NCBI GenBank assembly: GCA_041740315.1 | Contig: JBGSMF010000337.1 | Coordinates: 6,915 to 70,914 of the forward strand | Length of the DNA: 64,000 nt | Reading direction: 5' to 3' | Source: JBGSMF01 sp041740315 | Lineage (GTDB): Bacteria > Chloroflexota > Anaerolineae > Fen-1058 | In this document: in pieces, positions 16,785 through 25,397 of the stretch | How the letters are laid out: each line of letters starts with the position of its first letter | Numbering within the stretch: the first letter of the stretch is position 1 | Position numbers and translations under genes: made by a program | The notes under the pieces: generated by a model | What the model saw: only the letters and a program-made list of their open reading frames with translations | Told to the model about the DNA's origin: nothing | Databases searched by the model: none

Positions 16785-17081
16785 ATGAGTGGTCTAACTT
16801 TATCCGAGGCGGGGCGTTCGGCGCAATTGCACGCCAGGCTGGCGGAAAATCCTCAGGTGGCTGCAATGTCATTGAGCGCATTGCTGGCCGAGTTTCGGCA
16901 GTGGATGGAGCGCGAGTTGGAGGTGAACACATTGGCAAATTGCCAGCTAGACGCCGGGCTATTCTTGAACGACCTATGCGAGTTTCTGGAATTGGGCGAT
17001 GCGCAGCGGCTTCAAGTGGTCGGCCCGGCTGTTTTTGAATGTATCGGCGATCCACTGCCGAGCAAGTCGCTAGTGATGTAA
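16785..17081 (+). CDS. Small protein of unknown function (98 aa)
   Basis: A predicted soluble, largely helical protein rich in Leu, Ala and Glu (RQWMERELEVNTLANCQLDAG; LFLNDLCEFLELGD). I do not recognise a family. The ATG at 16785 is preceded by AAAGGAG at nine bases, a good RBS; a TTG three codons earlier overlaps the RBS and is unlikely. It lies 89 bp before the HTH/LAGLIDADG gene in the same direction and could share its transcript. The ribosome site makes it more credible than its length alone. Confidence 0.55.
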   Translation: MSGLTLSEAGRSAQLHARLAENPQVAAMSLSALLAEFRQWMERELEVNTLANCQLDAGLFLNDLCEFLELGDAQRLQVVGPAVFECIGDPLPSKSLVM

Positions 17082-17169
17082 ATGGTAAAACAGGCTGGCC
17101 CGGAAGGTGTGGCCCCGCGCCGGGCCAGCTTTGCGGTTTCAGATTCAAAATTTCAGACAGGGTAAAGTT

Positions 17170-18498
17170 ATGGCTAAAGATATTCCCGTTACTCGTGAAG
17201 AACTTGACGATCTGTATAACCGGCAACGGTTGAGCATAGGTCAAATTGCCAAGCAGCTAAATGTTTCGAACTGGACTGTTTGGGGTTGGATGAGCCACTT
17301 TAATTTGCCACGCCGCAAAAATGGTGAGTCTCATTACTTGCGGCTAGATGATGAAGAGATAGTACGATTATACACAGTCAAGCGATTAGGGGTGCCCGAG
17401 ATCGCTCAGAGCTTCAGTGTGAACACGTCAACCATCTACGAACGGTTGCGCGCGTGTGGCATACCAATCCGCAGCAAGTCTGAGGCGCTTCGTTTAACAT
17501 TGGATGATGATGAAATTGTAAGATTGTATACTATTGAACGGTTAAGCTTGGCTGAGGTTGCGCAGCAATTTGGTGTGAGTATTCCCACTATTTGCAGCCG
17601 ATTAGAAGCGCGTGGAATAGCACGCCGCAGCATTTCGGAGGCGCAGCGGTTGAAGCTCGATGATAATGAGATTGAGCGGCTGTATATTATCGAGCGGTTG
17701 CCTATGGCTGAAATCGCACGACAGTTTGGAGTAAAGGCCCAGACCATACTCAGACGACTGGAGGCGCGTGGCGTGTCACGGCGAAATAAGGCCGAGGCAA
17801 ATCAGATCTATCCGCGACAAGATTTTTCCGGTGACCCACTAGAGAAAGCTTATCTGCAAGGTTTTCGACTTGGTGATTTGAGTGTCAAAATGAGCACTGG
17901 CGGGATGGGAAGTGCTACAATCGTGATCAGTTGTAGCTCAACGCGCATTGCACAGATCAACTTGATTAACGATCTATTTAGCCCTTATGGGCATGTTCAC
18001 CTGACACCTAGCCGGGAAAGTGAATACGCTATAACGAGTTATTTGAATCCAAGTTTTGACTTTTTATTGCCCAAGCAAGATAGCATTCCAGAATGGATTT
18101 TGGTTGCTGCTCAGGAAGGCGATGTACAGCCGTTTACAGCCTTTTTTGCTGGTTACACCGATGCCGAGGGCTGTTTCTGTGTGCCTGTTGATAACTATGC
18201 ACGTTTTGTGTTGGGTTCCTATGATGTGGGCGTCTTGCGCCAAGCGCAAGTCATACTTAATGAACAGCTAGGTGTCAAGTGTCCACCGATTCGCTTGGCA
18301 AAGGTGAAGGGTACGCTTTTTATAGCTCCCAACAACAAACAGTATTTTAACAACGAAGATTATTGGCAGTTGTGGGTAAACCGTAAAGCATCGCTAAATC
18401 GGTTGTGTGCGTCATTAAGTCCATACTTGAAGCATGCCGAGAAGCGCCAAGCCATGTACGCGGTTTGGGCCAATGTGATTGCGCGCGGCGTGGATTAA
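17170..18498 (+). CDS. Four tandem helix-turn-helix repeats fused to a double LAGLIDADG domain
   Basis: A 442-residue protein. Residues about 7-205 are four HTH units with a 52-residue period, each with a core like LDDDEIVRLYTIERLSLAEVA followed by a recognition helix (QQFGVSIPTICSRLEARGI; here joined pieces are given separately). Residues about 210-442 form a LAGLIDADG-type domain with two motifs: LQGFRLGDLSV (228-238) and FFAGYTDAEGCF (325-336). Both keep an acidic residue at the metal-binding place (Asp; Asp/Glu), so DNA cleavage is possible. It is free-standing, neither in an intron nor an intein as far as I can see. The gene is visibly richer in A+T than its neighbours, suggesting transfer. 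It might be a homing enzyme or a domesticated regulator. Confidence 0.85.
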   Translation: MAKDIPVTREELDDLYNRQRLSIGQIAKQLNVSNWTVWGWMSHFNLPRRKNGESHYLRLDDEEIVRLYTVKRLGVPEIAQSFSVNTSTIYERLRACGIPIRSKSEALRLTLDDDEIVRLYTIERLSLAEVAQQFGVSIPTICSRLEARGIARRSISEAQRLKLDDNEIERLYIIERLPMAEIARQFGVKAQTILRRLEARGVSRRNKAEANQIYPRQDFSGDPLEKAYLQGFRLGDLSVKMSTGGMGSATIVISCSSTRIAQINLINDLFSPYGHVHLTPSRESEYAITSYLNPSFDFLLPKQDSIPEWILVAAQEGDVQPFTAFFAGYTDAEGCFCVPVDNYARFVLGSYDVGVLRQAQVILNEQLGVKCPPIRLAKVKGTLFIAPNNKQYFNNEDYWQLWVNRKASLNRLCASLSPYLKHAEKRQAMYAVWANVIARGVD

Positions 18499-18557
18499 CA
18501 GCAACCGACCAACGATCCTCAATGGTCGTTGGTCGGTCGTCTTTGGTCGGTCATCGT

Positions 18558-19799
18558 CTACTGAGCCTGCACCGCAAAGTCGAGGGGGAGTAACTCAAAG
18601 AATGAAGCACCCCTCTTGAGTGGTATTGTGCTGCCATCCTCAAAGTAAAACGTGAGCATATCAGAAGGCTGGGCGCGCTTCCAGTAGCCCTCAAACATTT
18701 GCCCATCACGGAAAATTTGCACCTTGCCGCCGGGCACGTTGGGGTCTATCTGCCACAGTTGGATTTGCCGGCTAAAGTGCCCGCTCTTGTTGCAAGCTGC
18801 CTCAAAGCCAACGAGGTCTTCTTGGACATGACAGTCAATGATATGCGGCGCGTAGACCAAAATTACATTTGAAAAGGCCAATTGCCCGCCGCTGGCGGCG
18901 TCGGTGTGGGGCACGCCACTGATTGAGCGCAAATACTTGGCGCTGGCGGCATCAAAGGTCCATTCCACTTGTTCGGCCCAATCGCCGGCAGAGACTGGAA
19001 TGACGAGCTTGGCGGCCGCTTGCCCTGGCTTGACCGGCGCATCAGAAAAGGCCATCCCTTTCAGGTCCTGGCGGCTATTATCCATGCCGTGTGTTTCGGC
19101 CCACTTCCACAACAAGGCTGGCTTGGCAAACAAGGTATGCTCGAAGGGTTTGTTGTCACCCTGAGGAATGCGGGCAAATGGATCGCCGCCCTCTGGCACG
19201 CCGAAATCGGGCGAGAGGATGCGGTTGAAAAAGTTGGCCTCTTGAAACTTTATTTTTAGCCCCGCGCTCGACCCAGAATAAGCAAAAAACGCTTTGTACA
19301 TTTGGGGAATCTCCAGGTCAAGGTAGCGTCCACTGCGCACCGATCCGGCCAATTCGGGCGTTTTTCCATAAAACAAGGCCGTAAAGCGCGTCACGCCGCC
19401 CTCGGCGGGATGCTCAAATACCAGGTCGGCTTGCCCCAGCCCTTGCTGCGGGCGGACAAGCGGCGGGTAGTTGGAAATCTTTACCGCCAATGGCCGGCGA
19501 TTGAGCACCGTTGGGTCGTCTACCTTTTCGCCAGTCAAGGGGTTGACCTCGGGTGGAAATTCGGTTTGAACCCGCGCGTCGGGCGTGGCGGTGGGTGGGT
19601 TTGCCACCACCGGCGTGGGCGAGGCCACCTGGATAGGCGCAGGAGTGGTGGGGTTGACGGGGCGCGGTGTGCGGGTAGGGGTGGGCGTAACCTGAGGAGG
19701 GGGTGATTGGCAGGCCGGCAGCAAGTACAACAAGACGATCAGAACGCCAACGGCAGGAATCAGCCAGCGACCGGGCTGTTTGAGAGAGCGCATGTTCAT
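18558..19799 (-). CDS. DUF3048 (YerB-like) lipoprotein
   Basis: A 413-residue lipoprotein: signal with lipobox LLPAC, a Pro/Thr linker (PTPTRTPRPVNPTTPAP), then the DUF3048 domain (VNPLTGEKVDDPTVLNRRPL; ISNYPPLVRPQQGLGQADLV; FTALFYG; AGSVRSGRYLDLEIPQMY; the second domain with SNVILVYA and GGKVQIFRDGQMFEGYWKR). The family is widespread in Gram-positives and Chloroflexota, on the outer face of the cytoplasmic membrane; its molecular role is not settled. I start at ATG 19799, which has GGAGG eight bases upstream. It is divergent from the signalling cluster that begins at 20249. Confidence 0.88.
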   Translation of the reverse strand: MNMRSLKQPGRWLIPAVGVLIVLLYLLPACQSPPPQVTPTPTRTPRPVNPTTPAPIQVASPTPVVANPPTATPDARVQTEFPPEVNPLTGEKVDDPTVLNRRPLAVKISNYPPLVRPQQGLGQADLVFEHPAEGGVTRFTALFYGKTPELAGSVRSGRYLDLEIPQMYKAFFAYSGSSAGLKIKFQEANFFNRILSPDFGVPEGGDPFARIPQGDNKPFEHTLFAKPALLWKWAETHGMDNSRQDLKGMAFSDAPVKPGQAAAKLVIPVSAGDWAEQVEWTFDAASAKYLRSISGVPHTDAASGGQLAFSNVILVYAPHIIDCHVQEDLVGFEAACNKSGHFSRQIQLWQIDPNVPGGKVQIFRDGQMFEGYWKRAQPSDMLTFYFEDGSTIPLKRGASFFELLPLDFAVQAQ

Positions 19800-19870
19800 A
19801 CCAAGACCTCCAGGCAAAGTGTCGCCGTTATTATAGCACTGTTACATCATCCATGCGATTGTAACCTGAG

Positions 19871-19982
19871 TTAATCCATAGGACGGCTCTGGCCGTAGGA
19901 ATTTCCTTTTCGACCTTGCTACCGTCAACTTGTGCAAGGCTGCAGTGCAGCTAAAATCCCGGCGAAGCTGGGATAACTTGTA
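19871..19982 (+). repeat. ~100-bp structured repeat, copy 1
   Basis: Begins CCATAGGACGGCTCTGGCCG and ends AATCCCGGCGAAGCTGGGAT plus AACTTGT. Three hairpins are predicted: ACGGC/GCCGT, CCTTGC/GCAAGG, and ATCCCGGC-GAA-GCTGGGAT. Related copies lie at 19984-20064, 37924-38022 and 42538-42634, all in this orientation and all between genes of the signalling island. Confidence 0.75.
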
Positions 19983-19983
19983 T

Positions 19984-20064
19984 AAGAATTCCCTTTTGGA
20001 TTGCGCTAGTGTCAATTTGCGCCACGTTGATACAGCTAAAATCCCGGCGAAGCTGGGATAATCT
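19984..20064 (+). repeat. ~100-bp structured repeat, copy 2 (5'-truncated)
   Basis: Lies in tandem with copy 1 and lacks the first hairpin. It keeps the GAATTCCCTTTT segment and an identical 3' part (CAGCTAAAATCCCGGCGAAG, then CTGGGATAA). The middle has diverged. The remainder of 20065-20248 holds no supported feature beyond the leader of the next gene. Confidence 0.7.
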
Positions 20065-20248
20065 GCGGGTTAATGTGCATATTTTTTAGTATCAGGCTAA
20101 TTGGTTTGACTTGCACCCAGAGACAGAGTATAATTCTTTAACTGGGAGCTAGCCTCCAGTTGTTTTGGTGCGCCTATAGTGTTATTTGGGGTCTTGCGCC
20201 ATAACGTCGGGTTGGGTAAAAGATAGCATAGAGTAAAAGGCGGGGCAC

Positions 20249-21073
20249 ATGGCTTTAAAAGGCAATTTACGTGATTTTAGTACCACGCAACTGCTCAACC
20301 TGGTCAATCTGGCCCGTAAAACGGGCACATTGATCATCGAGGCCCAGAGTTCGGCGGTGCAGGTTTGTTTTAAGGAAGGCAAGCTGATCTATGCCACCAC
20401 TGGGCACAATGGCCATTTGGCTCAGATTCTCCAAAAGGCCAACAAGTTGACCGAAGAGCAGACACGCATTATCCGCGATCGGGCCAATACCAAAGATGAC
20501 AAGACCTTGGCCGTCATGCTGATGCAGGCCGGCTATGTGACGCAAAACGATATTGTCAAAAGCGTGCGCGATTACACGCTGGATATCGTTTATCGGCTGT
20601 TTGGCTGGTCAGATGGCGTCTTTCGTTTCGAGCCTACTCTGTCGCCGGCAGAAGACCGCATCACCGTTCCGATTGATCTGGAAAATGTCATCATGGAAGG
20701 TAGCCGTCGGCTCAAAGAGTTTGAGCGGCTGCAAGAAGAGTTGCCCGATTTGGATAGAGCGCTTCGCTTTACCGACCGGCCCGATGCCCGCTTGCGCAAT
20801 ATCAGCCTGAGCGTAGAGGAATGGCGGGTGATTTCTTTTATCAATCCGCGCAATTCCATCCGGCAAATTGCTCAATCCAACAACATGAGCGAATTTCAGA
20901 TTCGCAAAATTGTCTACGGTATGCTCCAGGCTGGCCTGGTCGAACTGATCCAGCCTGAGGGTGTATCTAGGCAGCAGCCCAAACCGGGTGAGCCAGCGCC
21001 ACGATTGCCGGCCGCACCGGCAGTCAAACGTTCGGTGGTTACACGGTTAATTGATCGAATCAAGCAGTTGTAA
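20249..21073 (+). CDS. PATAN-domain (DUF4388) signalling protein
   Basis: A 274-residue cytoplasmic protein. Residues 1-100 are a PATAN/DUF4388 domain (ALKGNLRDFSTTQLLNLVNL; TGTLII; KEGKLIYATTG), and a second related helical part spans about 100-170 (MLMQAGYVTQNDIVKSVRDY; FGWSDGVFRFEP). Residues about 185-240 look like a winged helix (RNSIRQIAQSNNMSEFQIRK, then IVYGMLQAGLVELI). PATAN proteins act as interaction modules in two-component and small-GTPase systems. It is followed directly by an MglA-like GTPase and a roadblock protein, a combination that points to one regulatory complex. DNA binding by the winged helix is possible but not shown. Confidence 0.85.
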   Translation: MALKGNLRDFSTTQLLNLVNLARKTGTLIIEAQSSAVQVCFKEGKLIYATTGHNGHLAQILQKANKLTEEQTRIIRDRANTKDDKTLAVMLMQAGYVTQNDIVKSVRDYTLDIVYRLFGWSDGVFRFEPTLSPAEDRITVPIDLENVIMEGSRRLKEFERLQEELPDLDRALRFTDRPDARLRNISLSVEEWRVISFINPRNSIRQIAQSNNMSEFQIRKIVYGMLQAGLVELIQPEGVSRQQPKPGEPAPRLPAAPAVKRSVVTRLIDRIKQL

Positions 21074-21119
21074 CCCCCATACACGGGCAAGAGTTCTACG
21101 ACGGAGGCAATGGAGAGTT

Positions 21120-21659
21120 ATGCAAACAGTAAAGATTGTGGTGACTGGCCCATTTTCGGCTGGCAAGACAGAGTTTATCCGTACCATTAGCGAGATTGAC
21201 GTGGTGTCAACCGAGCGCAAAATTTCGAGCGAAGCAGAAAAGATCAAAGACTCTACAACCGTGGCAATGGATTTTGGGCGTATTACGGTAGACGAAGATT
21301 TGGTCCTTTACTTGTTCGGCACGCCTGGGCAGCGGCGGTTTGATTTTATGTGGGAAATCCTGTCCGAGGGCATGCTGGGGTTCGTGGTTGTGGTAGATAG
21401 CACGCGGCCCGAGACCTTTCGAGAAGCTCGCAGCATCCTAGATACCTTCCGTGGCTATGCCGCCACCCCCTATGTGGTTGCGGCCAACAAGCAGGATTTT
21501 GAAGACGCTTGGGAGCCAGAAGATTTGCGGATTGCCCTCAAAGTAGACGGCAATATCAAGCTCTTGCCTTGCGTGGCGGTGGATAAAGAGAGCGTAAAAA
21601 CCGTCTTGCTAGAGTTGCTGTATTCCATCTTGGAACGGATGGACGAGCAATCGGCTTGA
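21120..21659 (+). CDS. MglA-like small Ras-type GTPase
   Basis: A 179-residue GTPase. It has the P-loop GPFSAGKTEF (residues 10-19), a Thr-containing switch I region (DSTTVAMDFGR), switch II with TPG in place of DxxG (LFGTPGQRRFDF), and the base-recognition motif NKQD. The TPG form and lack of a membrane anchor are typical of bacterial MglA-type GTPases. ATG 21120 has GGAG shortly upstream, while the longer frame begins within the previous gene. Neighbours encode a PATAN protein and a roadblock/LC7 protein; roadblock proteins are the usual GTPase-activating partners of such GTPases. The output here may be polarity, motility or transcription; the sequence does not say. Confidence 0.93.
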   Translation: MQTVKIVVTGPFSAGKTEFIRTISEIDVVSTERKISSEAEKIKDSTTVAMDFGRITVDEDLVLYLFGTPGQRRFDFMWEILSEGMLGFVVVVDSTRPETFREARSILDTFRGYAATPYVVAANKQDFEDAWEPEDLRIALKVDGNIKLLPCVAVDKESVKTVLLELLYSILERMDEQSA

Positions 21660-21808
21660 GAAAGCGGGCCAGGGGTGTTGAAATAATTACATTTTCGTGT
21701 CCAAAGTGTAACCAAACGGAACTAGACTTTGCGTTACAATTCGTTAGGGAGGCGTTTGCCCAAGGGCGGTCCGGCGCGCCGACTGGCTTGGGCAAGAATC
21801 AATTAGGG

Positions 21809-21897
21809 CTAAGGATTAAATAACTTGCTCATCTGTAGTTCGTTTTACCTGTATTTCGGCGTCATTGTGGAAAAGTTATTTAATTTCCAATCCTTAG
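21809..21897. repeat. Long inverted repeat upstream of the roadblock gene
   Basis: CTAAGGATTAAATAACTT (21809-21826) is the complement of 21873-21897, apart from a four-base TTCC insertion in the right arm. The 46-bp loop has no gene. The palindrome lies 28 bp before the roadblock gene and could be a leader hairpin or a small mobile element. Confidence 0.65.
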
Positions 21898-21924
21898 AGG
21901 GTCTCTATTGGGTAGGGAGATGCT

Positions 21925-22296
21925 ATGCCGCGCAAGTTTAAACAAAGTGCGCTTGAACAAGTGCTGAGAGACCTGCGCAAACGCGGAAACTTTCGGGCTA
22001 CGGCCGTCGCTTCTGCGAATGGCTTGTTGGTCGCCAGCGCTGGCCCCGAAGTTGAAATGATGGCGGCGGTGGCGGCTACCCTACCCACCATGGTAGAACG
22101 CCTGCCGCGCCTGGCCCCAGTGCAAGAAATTGTCATTCGTGGTCACACAGGCGATCGCTTGGTGTGCCATTATTTCACCAGTCGGGGTGATGCGCTCATT
22201 TTGATTGTTCTGTCGCGAGATGAGGCGGCTTATCAGCGTCACCTTGGTTGGGCTGTGCGCCATCTCCAAGCGGTTTGGGAAAAGCCGTTGTCTTAA
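21925..22296 (+). CDS. Roadblock/LC7-domain protein (MglB-like)
   Basis: A 123-residue single-domain roadblock protein: EQVLRDLRKRGNFRATAVAS leads into the central strand (NGLLVASAG), followed by MMAAVAATLPTMVERL and the hydrophobic strand GDALILIVLS. Dimers of such proteins act as GTPase-activating partners of MglA-type GTPases. It lies 265 bp after the GTPase gene in the same direction and is probably its partner. Confidence 0.85.
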   Translation: MPRKFKQSALEQVLRDLRKRGNFRATAVASANGLLVASAGPEVEMMAAVAATLPTMVERLPRLAPVQEIVIRGHTGDRLVCHYFTSRGDALILIVLSRDEAAYQRHLGWAVRHLQAVWEKPLS

Positions 22297-22424
22297 AGCC
22301 TATCCTAAAATTAGCCTTTTCGCATTAGAAAGAGTGGATTTTGGGGTGGGGCCTTAGTCGAAAGCGGGTGATTTGTTTGATTGAACGGATCGGGCGCCAT
22401 GCCGTTTGAGATGATGAGGATGCA

Positions 22425-23210
22425 GTGAGTTCGATTGTCACTCCACAGGGTATTGTGCATTATGAAGCCTATGGGCGTGGGCAGCCGGTGATCTTGTTGC
22501 ACGGCTGGATTAACTCGTGGGGTGTGTGGCAAGACTCGATGGTCTATATCGCCGAAAACGGGCGCTACAAGGTTTATGCGCTCGATTTCTGGGGTTTTGG
22601 CGAATCGGCCAAGTCTACAACAGTTCCTTTCCAAGTTTCTTCTTATGTCCAGATGGTTGACCAGTTTATGGAAACACTCGGCATCTTGGAAGCCCCCGTA
22701 TTTGGCCATTCCATGGGGGGCACCGTGGCGCTGAGCTTGGCGCTAGAGCGCCCAGACCGCTTGCCCAAGGTGGCGGTGGTCGGCTCGCCTATTGATGGCC
22801 GCTCGCTGCACCTTTTCCTCAAGTTGGGAGGGGTTGGGTGGATCGCCCGTATGTTGTGGCGCTTGCCTTTGATTCTCAATTTGGTAATTCATATGGTGCT
22901 GATCAATGATTCGCAGCGAACTAAAAAGATGATTTTGCACGATGTTTCTAGAACCAGCACCGAATCATTCTTTAGGAGCATTGGCGATTTGCACCATACC
23001 GACCTGCGCCTTCGTGTGGGACATTTGCGGATGCCCACCCTGGGCATATTTGGCGAAAAGGATATCGTTGTTGATCCCAGGCAATCGCAAGTTCTAGTCG
23101 CTGGGGTGCCGCATGCGCGAGTGCTCATGTTTAAAAAGTCGGGACACTTTCCAATGCTGGATGAGCCAGAGGCCTTTAACACGGCATTAATGGATTTTCT
23201 CAAGGGGTGA
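22425..23210 (+). CDS. Alpha/beta hydrolase with intact catalytic triad
   Basis: A 261-residue alpha/beta-hydrolase-fold protein. It has the oxyanion region LLHGWINSWGVW, the nucleophile elbow GHSMGG with Ser96, an acid in FGEKDIVVDP and the His in SGHFPMLDEP. The start is GTG. The sequence MSSIVTPQGIVHYEAYGRGQ resembles that of a second hydrolase at 42674-43462, where the Ser is Ala. In Bacillus, RsbQ is an alpha/beta hydrolase that triggers the general stress response with an RsbP phosphatase; a similar ligand-sensing role in this stress-signalling island is possible but only by analogy. Confidence 0.85.
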   Translation: MSSIVTPQGIVHYEAYGRGQPVILLHGWINSWGVWQDSMVYIAENGRYKVYALDFWGFGESAKSTTVPFQVSSYVQMVDQFMETLGILEAPVFGHSMGGTVALSLALERPDRLPKVAVVGSPIDGRSLHLFLKLGGVGWIARMLWRLPLILNLVIHMVLINDSQRTKKMILHDVSRTSTESFFRSIGDLHHTDLRLRVGHLRMPTLGIFGEKDIVVDPRQSQVLVAGVPHARVLMFKKSGHFPMLDEPEAFNTALMDFLKG

Positions 23211-23362
23211 CTGTTTAGCCCATCGGCGTGATTTGCGCTGTGATGGGCAAGTTGCACAAGCGCTGCCGCGCCCAAGCAGTTGCCTTGATTGATTCCGTGG
23301 ATCAGGCTGCTTTGCGGGGGTGATGCTATGGGTGAATCTTGTTCTGAAAAAGTTGGGGCTAC

Positions 23363-23986
23363 ATGAGTGACAATGTCTACTATTATCCCAATAAAATGGG
23401 GCGCATCATCCTCCTGGCAATGGAAGAAGTCATGGGGCGCAACGGCGTCAACGCGGTTCTGAACCTGGCGCACTTGAAGCATATCATCAATAATTACCCC
23501 CCCAACAATTTCGATCGCCAAGTCTCTTTTGAAGAGATTGCCGGCATTCAACAAGCCCTGGAAAACATGTATGGCCCGCGTGGCTCGCGGGGGTTGGCTC
23601 TGCGCGCCGGACGCGCTTGTTTCAAGTATGGATTGCGCGAGTTCGGCCCGGTTTTGGGCATTTCCGACCTGGCTGTGCGGATGATGCCTTTTTCGACCAA
23701 GATGAAGGTGGGGATCGAAGTCTTTGCCGAAACTTTTAACAAGTTTAGCGACCAGGTGGTGCGGTTGAGCGAGGATGCAGACAGTTTTATTTGGGTCAAT
23801 GAGCGTTGCCCGGTTTGTTGGCAGCGCCACGCTGCCGAGCCATGTTGCCACCTGGCGGTAGGCATTTTGCAAGAGGCGGCCTATTGGGTGAGCGGCGGGA
23901 AAAATTTTCAGGTCGAAGAGACGCGCTGCATCGCCAAGGGCGACCCGATGTGCATGTTTAACATTAGCAGGCGTCCATTGGACTAG
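23363..23986 (+). CDS. V4R (4-vinyl reductase) domain protein
   Basis: A 207-residue protein. The C-terminal two-thirds matches the V4R small-molecule-binding domain, including the cysteine-rich tail CPVCWQRHAAEPCCHLAVGI, QEAAYWVSGGKNFQVEETRC and KGDPMCMFNI, which probably holds a metal. The N-terminal part (YYPNKMGRIILLAMEEVMGR; GVNAVLNLAHL) is helical. V4R domains occur in hydrocarbon-responsive regulators and in bacteriochlorophyll synthesis. No DNA-binding domain is present, so it is more likely a sensor or partner. It lies between an alpha/beta hydrolase and a beta-helix protein in the same orientation. Confidence 0.8.
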   Translation: MSDNVYYYPNKMGRIILLAMEEVMGRNGVNAVLNLAHLKHIINNYPPNNFDRQVSFEEIAGIQQALENMYGPRGSRGLALRAGRACFKYGLREFGPVLGISDLAVRMMPFSTKMKVGIEVFAETFNKFSDQVVRLSEDADSFIWVNERCPVCWQRHAAEPCCHLAVGILQEAAYWVSGGKNFQVEETRCIAKGDPMCMFNISRRPLD

Positions 23987-23988
23987 GC

Positions 23989-24037
23989 GGGTCGGCTCAG
24001 CCGACCCGAAGCAGTTTCGGGCTCTGCCCGAAACTGC
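23989..24037. repeat. Tandem pair of perfect hairpins
   Basis: GGGTCGG (23989-23995) pairs with CCGACCC (24001-24007); GCAGTTTCGGGC (24011-24022) pairs with 24026-24037 around TCT. No T-tract follows. The arrangement resembles the pair at 16690-16744. Confidence 0.6.
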
Positions 24038-24109
24038 GACCAGGATAGCGGGATTAAAACTTGTTTCAGGCTATATAGATGTCTAGGGGTATATTGGGTC
24101 TAGCTCAGT

Positions 24110-25390
24110 ATGCGCAAAATTGTCATTCGCGATAAAAAGAATATCTCACCTTTCAATGAGCCTGCCCGCGAGCTGCGCGTTATGAACAAGCCCTTGTGGC
24201 TGAATCAGCGCGATGTCTTGTCTTCCTATTGCGAGCAGGAGCTAGAGATTTCGGACTTGGCGCAGATGCCCGATGACCGGGTAGAGACGATTATCTATCG
24301 CGATAATCTGTATTTTGATCAAGAGTTTGTTGACGTTTTCATTGAAAGGGCCAGGAAGCTGGGCAAAGCTTGCCGGGCGGCCTTTTCATCTGAAGACAAA
24401 GCCATCAGCACCCACGCGCTCTTGCTGCAGCGCGGCATTCGCCGCGAGCATGAGCACGAAGATGAGCCTTATGTGGCCGATCTGTGGTACTTGCCATTTG
24501 GCAAGGACCCCAATGTCAGGCCGCTGATTATAGACACGGAACCCAAAGAGCACGGCTATTATCGCGTGCCCAGTTACATGGCTAATGAATCAGGTGACTT
24601 GACCTACTGGATCCCGGTTAGAGGCTCGTTCATGTCAATCGAGCACTGGGTGCATTTGTATGAGGCCAATTGCATTTTTGGGTTGTTTGCCCGTGGCGTG
24701 CGCACCGAACAGCGCATGGCGCGCGACCTGGGGTTCAAGATGCGCGGCCTGTGGCGCGCCATGCTGGAGCGCCGCCATGTGCTGCGCAGCTCGGTAGCGG
24801 TGACGGTGGGCAAGGGCACCATCATTGACCCGGCCGCCACAATTATTGGCCGCACAACCATTGGCGAAAACTGTTTTATCAACGCCGGGGTGGTGATTGA
24901 CAACTGTGTGATTGGCAACAATGTCAACCTGGGCCAGGATGTGCAATTGTCGCTCTCGGTGGTATGTGATCGCTGCTTTTTGCCGTTCCGCGCATCACTG
25001 TTCATGACGACCTTGATGGAAAATTCGATTGTCGCCCAGAACACATGCTTGCAAATGTGCGTGATTGGGCGCGATACCTTTATCGGCGCTGGTAATACGT
25101 TTACAGATTATAACCTGCTGTCCGACCCGGTCAAAGTGTTTAACCGTGACGAGCTGGTCAGTCTGGATATGCCGGTTCTGGGTGGATGTGTGGGCCACAA
25201 TTGCCGTTTGGGTTCGGGCCTGATCATTTACCCCGCCCGCACGATTGAATCCGACTCGATTTTGTTTGCTACGCCTGAGCGCATGGTTGTTCCCAAAAAT
25301 ATCAATTATGAAGATAGCGACCATCTCAAACTCAAGGATGGCGCAAAGAAACACCCGCGCAAATATGGGGCGGCTCAGAATGAATGGTGA
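24110..25390 (+). CDS. Left-handed beta-helix (hexapeptide repeat) protein, GlmU-like C-terminal fold
   Basis: A 426-residue protein. Residues about 1-210 are an unrecognised alpha/beta domain (DDRVETIIYRDNLYFDQEFV; YWIPVRGSFMSIEHWVHLYE). Residues about 225-390 carry hexapeptide repeats of the GTIIDPAATIIGRTTIGENC type, then NAGVVIDNCVIGNNVNLG and IGRDTFIGAGNTF, building a left-handed beta-helix as in sugar-nucleotide acyl/nucleotidyltransferases. I cannot assign a substrate; no Walker or classical G-G-x-G-T-R-L motif is present. It sits 7 bp before an acyl-ACP-reductase-like gene, so the two proteins are almost surely co-expressed and may work on the same lipid or envelope component. Confidence 0.7.
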   Translation: MRKIVIRDKKNISPFNEPARELRVMNKPLWLNQRDVLSSYCEQELEISDLAQMPDDRVETIIYRDNLYFDQEFVDVFIERARKLGKACRAAFSSEDKAISTHALLLQRGIRREHEHEDEPYVADLWYLPFGKDPNVRPLIIDTEPKEHGYYRVPSYMANESGDLTYWIPVRGSFMSIEHWVHLYEANCIFGLFARGVRTEQRMARDLGFKMRGLWRAMLERRHVLRSSVAVTVGKGTIIDPAATIIGRTTIGENCFINAGVVIDNCVIGNNVNLGQDVQLSLSVVCDRCFLPFRASLFMTTLMENSIVAQNTCLQMCVIGRDTFIGAGNTFTDYNLLSDPVKVFNRDELVSLDMPVLGGCVGHNCRLGSGLIIYPARTIESDSILFATPERMVVPKNINYEDSDHLKLKDGAKKHPRKYGAAQNEW

Positions 25391-25397
25391 GGGGTGA

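Noticed and set aside
17170..18498. Intein or group I intron around the LAGLIDADG domain
   Set aside because: No host-protein halves flank the domain, no intein splice motifs, and the gene has its own start and stop between unrelated genes.
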